From Bacteroidales bacterium UBA3653 (GTDB taxonomy: Bacteria; Bacteroidota; Bacteroidia; Bacteroidales; Paludibacteraceae), in assembly GCA_002373505.1 (NCBI GenBank), contig DFKE01000001.1, forward strand, positions 124,001 through 188,000: 64,000 nucleotides of DNA. The letters run 5' to 3'. Numbering within the stretch: position 1 is the first letter of the stretch; each line of letters begins with the position of its first letter. Shown here piece after piece: positions 58,838 through 64,000 of this stretch. Position numbers and translations under genes: made by a program. The notes below the pieces were generated by a model, which saw only the letters and a list, made by a program, of their open reading frames with translations, was not told where the DNA came from and made no database searches.

Positions 58838-60070
58838 TTATCCAAAAAAGACAGGTGCAATCGCAAAAGCTGTTATTACGCCAGCCAAATCCGCCAGCAG
58901 GCAGCAAGCCACGGCATGGCGTGTGTCCTTGATATTCACACTCCCGAAATAGACCGCCAGCACATAGAAAGTGGTGTCCGTTGTGCCTTGGAGAATACAG
59001 CAAAGTCTTCCGACGAGGCTGTCTGCTCCGTGCGTGGTCATCGCTTCAAGCATCAGACCTCTTGCACCACCGCCGGAGAGCGGTTTCATAAGGGCGGTCG
59101 GAACAGCTCCTGCCAGATCCGGATTGATACCGCATGCAGCGAAACACCATGCTATTCCCTGCTCTAGCAGATCCATAGCACCGGATGCGCGGAACATACC
59201 TACCGCCACTAAAATGGCGATCAGGAAAGGAATAATTCCAATAGCGGTCTGGAATCCGCCTTTAGCACCGTCGATAAAAGCATCATAGACGTTGATTTTC
59301 TTAGTCATGGCTTGGATGATGAACCAGCAGATAACGCTCAGAAGCAGTATCGCTGCAACGGCTGCGGAAACGACCGAAAGGGTTTGCGGCTCCAGCACCG
59401 ATGCGCCCCATACAAGCAGTCCTACAAGCGCAGTGAGTCCAATGAGTGTACCCAGTACAACCGGATCTTTCAGCCGTATCTTTTGCGCGATACAGACAGA
59501 AATCAGTCCTACAAGCGTAGCCATATACGTTGCGATGAGAATAGGCAGAAATACATCCGCAGGGTTGGCTGCTCCGAGTTGCGCACGGTAAGCCATGATG
59601 GTTGTAGGAATAAGCGTCAAGCCGCTGGCACCCAGTACCACAAACATGATCATGGCATTGGAAGCCTTCGTTTTGTCGGTATTCAGTTCCTGCAGTTCAC
59701 CCATCGCTTTGAGCCCCATAGGCGTAGCTGCATTATCCAGACCGAGCATGTTAGCTGCTATATTCATGAGCATGGAGCCGAAAACGGGATGACCCTTAGG
59801 TATCTCCGGGAAAATACGGCTGAAGAACGGATTGATGGCTTTTCCCAGCGTGTTTACCGCTCCGGCTTGTTCTCCGATCTTCATTATTCCCATCCATAAC
59901 GAAAGCACTCCGGTCAGACCGATTGAGAGTTCAAAACCCGTTTTGGCACTGTCAAACGTCGAATTGAGAATAGTAGAAAAAATATCTACGTTCCCGTAGC
60001 AGATTGCTTGCACAAGTCCCATCAAGACCGCAAGCAGAATAAGCGAAATCCAAATATAATTCAAAATCAT
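58838..60070 (-). CDS. SpmA-SpmB fusion, nucleoside-recognition (Gate) domain membrane protein
   Basis: 410 residues, two Gate-type halves: first half TGFELSIGLTGVLSLWMGIM and ANMLGLDNAATPMGLKAM (SpmA-like), second half GAKGGFQTAIGIIPFLIAIL and PTALMKPLSGGGARGLMLEA (SpmB-like). Named from Bacillus spore maturation but widespread in non-sporulating Bacteroidota; role unknown, perhaps transport. ATG 60070 coincides with the predicted transcription start. Confidence 0.88.
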   Translation of the reverse strand: MILNYIWISLILLAVLMGLVQAICYGNVDIFSTILNSTFDSAKTGFELSIGLTGVLSLWMGIMKIGEQAGAVNTLGKAINPFFSRIFPEIPKGHPVFGSMLMNIAANMLGLDNAATPMGLKAMGELQELNTDKTKASNAMIMFVVLGASGLTLIPTTIMAYRAQLGAANPADVFLPILIATYMATLVGLISVCIAQKIRLKDPVVLGTLIGLTALVGLLVWGASVLEPQTLSVVSAAVAAILLLSVICWFIIQAMTKKINVYDAFIDGAKGGFQTAIGIIPFLIAILVAVGMFRASGAMDLLEQGIAWCFAACGINPDLAGAVPTALMKPLSGGGARGLMLEAMTTHGADSLVGRLCCILQGTTDTTFYVLAVYFGSVNIKDTRHAVACCLLADLAGVITAFAIAPVFFG

Positions 60071-60074
60071 GCGA

Positions 60075-60106
60075 CAAAATTACAAAAAGTTTTGGAAATA
60101 TGCAAA
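60075..60106 (-). promoter_or_regulatory. Promoter of the spmA-spmB fusion gene
   Basis: Minus strand TTTG (60103-60106), 20-nt spacer, TAATTTTG (60075-60082); overlaps the divergent promoter. Confidence 0.78.
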
Positions 60107-60122
60107 AAAAATAGTAATTTTG
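60091..60122 (+). promoter_or_regulatory. Promoter of the methyltransferase gene
   Basis: TTTG 60091-60094, 20-nt spacer, TAATTTTG 60115-60122; ATG 60131 follows 8 nt later. Confidence 0.78.
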
Positions 60123-60130
60123 CGCGATAA

Positions 60131-60943
60131 ATGGCGAAAAGTAGTAAAATCCATAGGGTTTTGACGTATCTGAAGCACTATTTGAGTGCGTGGAATACGA
60201 CCGGTGAAGGCATTCATTCGCCGTACCTGTTCCATCTGGTGCATTTCGTACTCCGCGACAGGAACGCATTCTATTGTTTTGCAGAAATAGAGCGTAAAAG
60301 AGCTCTGTTGGAGGCCTGTCCTGATGTGCTGGATGTTGTGGATTACGGTTCGCGCGGCAGCAAGGATGGTACGCACGTACAACGCCGTGTGTGCGATATC
60401 GCCAGAGGACAGTTGGAAAGTCCGCGAGTAGGACAGCTCCTGTTCCGGCTGGTGCATTTTATGAACGAGCAAGAGAAAAGACCGCTGGAAATACTGGAGT
60501 TAGGCACTTCGTTAGGTGTTACAACCGCTTATCTGGCAAGCGTGGACAGCAGAAACAAGGTCATGACATTAGAAGGAAGCGAAGCGGTTTTGACCGTAGC
60601 ACAAGGCATATGGCGTGCGTTGAAACTGGAGAACATAGAATGGAAACAAGGCAATATAGACGATACCTTATTTAAATGCGCGCGCGCGAAGCTGGATATC
60701 GTCTATGTGGATGCGAACCATACCTACGAGGCTACGATGAGATACGTGGACTATTTGCTGCCACGGTTAACGGAGAGAGGGATGGTTGTCATCGACGATA
60801 TCCATTATTCGGAGGAAATGGAAAACGCATGGCAGGAGCTGAAACAGGATGAAAGAGTAACAACCACGATGGACCTGTATCATGTCGGAATACTATTTGT
60901 CAGTCCGTGCTACCTCAAGCGTCATTATCGGATCCGATTATGA
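60131..60943 (+). CDS. Class I SAM-dependent methyltransferase, substrate unknown
   Basis: 270 residues. N-terminal helical part with WNTTGEGIHSPYLFHLVHFV, then a Rossmann domain: LEILELGTSLGVTTAYLA (AdoMet motif I), MTLEGSEAVLTVAQ, VYVDANHTYEATMRYVDYLL and GMVVIDDIHYSEEMENAW. Resembles O-methyltransferase folds of Bacteroidota; substrate not assignable. Near-leaderless message. Confidence 0.85.
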   Translation: MAKSSKIHRVLTYLKHYLSAWNTTGEGIHSPYLFHLVHFVLRDRNAFYCFAEIERKRALLEACPDVLDVVDYGSRGSKDGTHVQRRVCDIARGQLESPRVGQLLFRLVHFMNEQEKRPLEILELGTSLGVTTAYLASVDSRNKVMTLEGSEAVLTVAQGIWRALKLENIEWKQGNIDDTLFKCARAKLDIVYVDANHTYEATMRYVDYLLPRLTERGMVVIDDIHYSEEMENAWQELKQDERVTTTMDLYHVGILFVSPCYLKRHYRIRL

Positions 60944-60990
60944 GTGCTGAATGAGTGCTAAACGACCCGTAAGTAAATTATATCAGAGAT

Positions 60991-61533
60991 ATGGCAATTT
61001 ATACCAAAACAGGAGACAAAGGCGAGACCTCTCTGGCGAACGGTACTCGCGTGTCCAAGACGGATGTACGCGTGGAAGCGTACGGGACCGTTGACGAACT
61101 GAATAGCTGGATAGGGCTTTTGGCCAGTATGACAGAGTCCTCCTCAGAACCCGCGATGCAGCAAGTGTCCGGTCAGTTGCTATGGATACAGAACAAACTA
61201 TTCAACATGGGAGCAGAACTAAGTGCCGCTCCCGGGGAATGGATAGCGGATGCTGATATCAAGCAACTGGAGGTCTGGATTGATACGATGCAAAATATGG
61301 TGCCGAAGCAAAAGGGATTCTTGCTACCGACGGGAAGCGAGACCGTATGCAGATGCCATGTATGCCGTACTGTCTGCCGTCGTGCAGAACGCCGTATGAT
61401 CGATGCGCAAGCCCATGAAACGAGTCTGAGATTCATCAATCGGCTAAGTGACTTCTTTTTTGTTTTAGCGCGGTATATGACGTTCTTGCAAAACGAGCCG
61501 GAAAAGGAATGGAAAAAGGATATTTCTGTGTAA
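60991..61533 (+). CDS. Cob(I)yrinic acid a,c-diamide adenosyltransferase, PduO-type
   Basis: 180 residues. ATP-binding YTKTGDKGETSLANGTRVSK, RVEAYGTVDELNSWIG and CRTVCRRAERR match PduO/CobO-like adenosyltransferases that make adenosylcobalamin. Forty-eight nt after the methyltransferase, likely same transcript. Confidence 0.92.
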   Translation: MAIYTKTGDKGETSLANGTRVSKTDVRVEAYGTVDELNSWIGLLASMTESSSEPAMQQVSGQLLWIQNKLFNMGAELSAAPGEWIADADIKQLEVWIDTMQNMVPKQKGFLLPTGSETVCRCHVCRTVCRRAERRMIDAQAHETSLRFINRLSDFFFVLARYMTFLQNEPEKEWKKDISV

Positions 61534-61598
61534 AAATTGACGGATTTGTATCATAATGTGTAAAAAATGCCGAAAATTGTAAATATTTGCATAAAATA

Positions 61599-61630
61599 TT
61601 TGCATGTATCGCAGTTTTTTTGTACTTTTG
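61599..61630 (+). promoter_or_regulatory. Promoter upstream of the DUF2795 gene and porP operon
   Basis: TTTG 61599-61602, 20-nt spacer, TACTTTTG 61623-61630. Confidence 0.75.
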
Positions 61631-61697
61631 CACGTTTTTTGAAAAAAATGTGCCCGTGTATAGCGGGCGATAAATAAGAAAAAACGCAATTAGAGGT

Positions 61698-61925
61698 ATG
61701 TATTGGACACTTGAATTAGCAGCGAAATTGGATGATGCGCCATGGCCGGCGACGAAGGATGAACTACTGGACTATGCCAACCGTGTCGGAGCTCCGGCAG
61801 AAGTTATTGAAAACCTTCAGGAATTAGAGGGAGACGATGAGGAGCAGTACGAAAGCATCCTTGATATTTGGCCGGATTTTCCGACGAATGACGACGATTA
61901 CATGTACAACGAAGAGGAGTACTGA
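61698..61925 (+). CDS. DUF2795 small acidic protein
   Basis: 75 residues: MYWTLELAAKLDDAPWPATK, DELLDYANRVGAPAEVIENL, acidic tail MYNEEEY. Matches the short conserved Bacteroidota DUF2795 proteins; function unknown. First gene after the promoter, ahead of porP. Confidence 0.88.
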   Translation: MYWTLELAAKLDDAPWPATKDELLDYANRVGAPAEVIENLQELEGDDEEQYESILDIWPDFPTNDDDYMYNEEEY

Positions 61926-61933
61926 TCGGATTA

Positions 61934-61960
61934 AAAATTGAAAATTGAAATTGAAAATTG
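61934..61960 (+). repeat. 7-bp AAAATTG array containing the porP start codon
   Basis: Units of 7, 7, 6 and 7 bp; the TTG start (61958-61960) is the last three bases of the array. Confidence 0.88.
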
Positions 61961-62923
61961 AAACGATATATTGCAATTCTGTTGGGGCTGATGGCCGTTA
62001 TGACTGCGAGTGCGCAGTTTGACCCGCAGATAGGGCAGTATATGTATTTGCCGACAGCCTATAACCCTGCGGCGGCAGGAGAAGGAGACTTGATGAAAGT
62101 GGCAGGAGCCCACCGCATGCAGTATGTGGATATTTCCAATGCCCCGATGAGTACTTGGTTCAGCTTCAGTTCTCCCTTTGTGATAGGCAAGACGAGTCAC
62201 GGTGCAGGAGTGCGGTTTCTGAATGACCGATACGGCCTTTTTACCACACAATCGCTATATGCCCAGTATGCATACCGGCAGAAATTAGGGAAAGGATATT
62301 TGAGTATAGGAGTGGATCTGGGTTTTGTGAATGTGGGATTCAAGGGAGACTCGGTTAATTTGAGTAAGATGGGGGATGACTACCATGAGGCGAACGATGA
62401 AGCGATACCAACGGGAAGCAAGTCGGGCATGAAATTTGACATGGGATTAGGGTTGTATTACTGCACTCCGGTATGGTGGGTCGGCGCAAGTTACAGTCAT
62501 GTGACCCGTCCTAAAATAGACTGGAGCGACGGAACGAGCGGAGTAGAGCAGAAAGTGACGCTGGTGGGAACGATGTATGTGGCAGGCGGATATCATTTCC
62601 GGCTTAAGAATTACCGGGAGTGGGTGTTGACGCCGAGTGCTATGGTGATGAGCGATTTTGTCAGCTGGGACGTGAACCTGACGCTGATGTGCGACTACAA
62701 AGACCGCTACCGGTGGGGACTTGGCTACCGGATCGCCGGAAGTGTTAACATATTATTAGGAGTAGATATTATCTCCGGCCTGCAGTTAGGTTACAGTTGC
62801 GAACTGCCGACAAACGAACTGCTGTTGGAGAGTTACGGAAGTCATGAGATATATCTGGCGTACGGATTCGACATCCTGAAGCCCAAGAGAACGAATAAAT
62901 ATAAATCAATACGATACTTGTAA
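61958..62923 (+). CDS. porP: Type IX secretion system membrane protein PorP/SprF
   Basis: 321 residues, outer-membrane barrel-type T9SS component. Signal peptide KRYIAILLGLMAVMTASAQ, then QFDPQIGQYMYLPTAYNPAA, the PorP/SprF entry motif, and STWFSFSSPF. TTG 61958 is the only start giving the basic signal-peptide end; a stop lies two codons upstream, and the next ATG (61991) would cut the signal peptide. Directly followed by gldK/porK, the usual T9SS core order. Confidence 0.88.
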   Translation: MKRYIAILLGLMAVMTASAQFDPQIGQYMYLPTAYNPAAAGEGDLMKVAGAHRMQYVDISNAPMSTWFSFSSPFVIGKTSHGAGVRFLNDRYGLFTTQSLYAQYAYRQKLGKGYLSIGVDLGFVNVGFKGDSVNLSKMGDDYHEANDEAIPTGSKSGMKFDMGLGLYYCTPVWWVGASYSHVTRPKIDWSDGTSGVEQKVTLVGTMYVAGGYHFRLKNYREWVLTPSAMVMSDFVSWDVNLTLMCDYKDRYRWGLGYRIAGSVNILLGVDIISGLQLGYSCELPTNELLLESYGSHEIYLAYGFDILKPKRTNKYKSIRYL

Positions 62924-62925
62924 GT

Positions 62926-64000
62926 ATGAAAGTAACTAAGATTATGCCATTGATCGCGTTGGTAGCGATGGTAATGGCGGGTTGTAACAAGCCTGCGGGA
63001 GAACTCGTCGGCGCGTACAAGTCAACCACTTTTAAGGAGGCGAATCCTTATGGCATGCTGTTCATTAAGAAGGGTTCCTTCATGATGGGAGCAAACACAC
63101 AGTCCGCTGTTTTTGAGCAGCCGGATAATGTTGTGATGGTAACAGTGGATGCGTTCTGGATGGACGAGACCGAGATTACCAACAACGAGTATCATCAGTT
63201 TGTAAATTGGGTGCGTGACTCGATTGCGTTGACCAACCTGATTGCCGCAGGAATGACGGATTATGCCATTCAGCCGAAGGATGAAGACTTCGACGAGGAG
63301 AATTTCCACATTAACTGGAGCAAGAAAGTGCCTTGGAAGAGCAAAGAGGAAGATGTAGTAGATGCTTTGTCATCGATGTTTTACTCGGATGGCCGCATCA
63401 ATACCAATAACCTGCACTACCGTTATAGCTGGGTAAATATGGACGAAGCGCTGCCGCAACGTAATAAATTCGATGTGGCTACGAGTACTTATCCTCCCGG
63501 AGCAACGGCACGTGTAGATACGTTCTGGGTGAACGAGAACAACGAGATCAAGGACTCGACGATTTATCGTCCTTTGCGTGAGCCGAAAGACTTGTTGACG
63601 GAGAAGATCATCTGTATCTATCCGGATACATTGGTATGGGCTCGTGATTTCCAGTTCTCGTACAATGACCCGCTGCTGCACATGTATTTCAAGCATCCGG
63701 GGTACGCAGAGTATCCTGTAGTAGGTGTGACATGGGAGCAGGCTCATGCGTTCTGCAACTGGCGTACGAAATTATTTAACATGCACTCGACACTCGGCGC
63801 AAACGACTACCGTCTCCCGACGGAGGCTCAATGGGAGTATGCAGCCCGCGGAGGTCGTAAAATGGCAATGTATCCGTGGGGAAGCAATTATGCCCGTGAC
63901 GGAAAAGGTTGTTTCTTTGCTAACTTCAAGCCTTACCGTGGCGCATACAACGATGATACCGGTACTACCACTATGAAGGTTGCTCAGTACCGTCCGAATG
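62926..64000 (+). CDS. gldK: T9SS ring lipoprotein GldK/PorK (3' end beyond the window)
   Basis: Open from ATG 62926 to the right edge; 358 residues visible. Lipobox VMAGC (Cys20), then an FGE-sulfatase-like fold: GMLFIKKGSFMMGANTQ, WMDETEITNNEYHQFVNWVR, VVGVTWEQAHAFCNWRT and YRLPTEAQWEYAARGG. GldK/PorK forms the periplasmic ring of the T9SS with GldN. Two nt after porP; gldL, gldM and gldN would be expected next. Confidence 0.92.
   Translation, partial: MKVTKIMPLIALVAMVMAGCNKPAGELVGAYKSTTFKEANPYGMLFIKKGSFMMGANTQSAVFEQPDNVVMVTVDAFWMDETEITNNEYHQFVNWVRDSIALTNLIAAGMTDYAIQPKDEDFDEENFHINWSKKVPWKSKEEDVVDALSSMFYSDGRINTNNLHYRYSWVNMDEALPQRNKFDVATSTYPPGATARVDTFWVNENNEIKDSTIYRPLREPKDLLTEKIICIYPDTLVWARDFQFSYNDPLLHMYFKHPGYAEYPVVGVTWEQAHAFCNWRTKLFNMHSTLGANDYRLPTEAQWEYAARGGRKMAMYPWGSNYARDGKGCFFANFKPYRGAYNDDTGTTTMKVAQYRPN

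Overview
The window is a chromosomal stretch of a Bacteroidota bacterium, most likely order Bacteroidales; the family is not certain. Evidence: promoters of the Bacteroidota type (TTTG, about 20 nt, TAnnTTTG), no Shine-Dalgarno sequences, type IX secretion (T9SS) genes (porQ, porP, gldK/porK) with at least four T9SS C-terminal sorting tails, Bacteroidales-type PNPase, MalQ and fumarate reductase, and InlB (Listeria-Bacteroides) repeat proteins. Housekeeping parts are GC-balanced; about 27.5-42 kb is clearly AT-richer. Layout: 1-9 kb holds the tail of a secreted protein, murF, a coiled-coil membrane protein, two tRNA-Ser genes each followed by an unusual structured repeat, an RlmL-like methyltransferase, queA, tatD and an exbB/exbD operon. 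9-23.5 kb (mostly minus strand) holds a CE12-type esterase, an RluA-family pseudouridine synthase, pnuC, the rpsF-rpsR-rplI-rpmE ribosomal operon, uvrB and rplS, then tamB (plus) and pnp (minus) converging on a shared terminator. 23.6-37.3 kb is an exoprotein region: a BIG2-domain T9SS protein, higBA, a small C-terminally anchored protein, a 2.6-thousand-residue InlB-repeat T9SS protein and a related protein lacking a sorting tail. 37.3-42.3 kb is an AT-rich accessory island with unknown membrane proteins, inverted repeats, a PIN-type toxin-antitoxin pair and an orphan promoter over a structured, gene-free stretch. 42.4-64 kb returns to core genes: an HhH outer-membrane-like protein, a YbhN-type flippase-like protein, malQ, ispH-cmk-porQ, the fumarate reductase operon, pectate lyase, a VWA lipoprotein, ybeY, a SpmA-SpmB fusion, a methyltransferase, a cobalamin adenosyltransferase, a DUF2795 protein and the start of the T9SS porP-gldK operon. 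How the genes work together: porQ, porP and gldK/porK belong to the machine that exports the CTD-tailed proteins found here (pectate lyase, BIG2 protein, giant InlB protein, and the protein cut by the left edge); the CE12 esterase, pectate lyase and MalQ point to plant pectin and starch use, and the frd operon to fumarate respiration with succinate as product. The most striking signal is not one gene. More than twenty loci carry short tandem repeats, mostly with a 7-bp period and also 8, 9, 11 and 15 bp. They fill intergenic gaps, contain or abut start codons (queA, uvrB, porP, cmk, tatD, frdB), build signal peptides (CE12 esterase, PorQ), and sit in frame inside conserved enzymes (TatD, MalQ, IspH, MurF, RlmL-like methyltransferase). 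A separate GC-rich palindromic element occurs eight times in seven genes, always inside an open reading frame. Together they look like one or two proliferating short-repeat processes that invade coding DNA without breaking frame, loosely like cyanobacterial STRR heptamers and Rickettsia palindromic elements.
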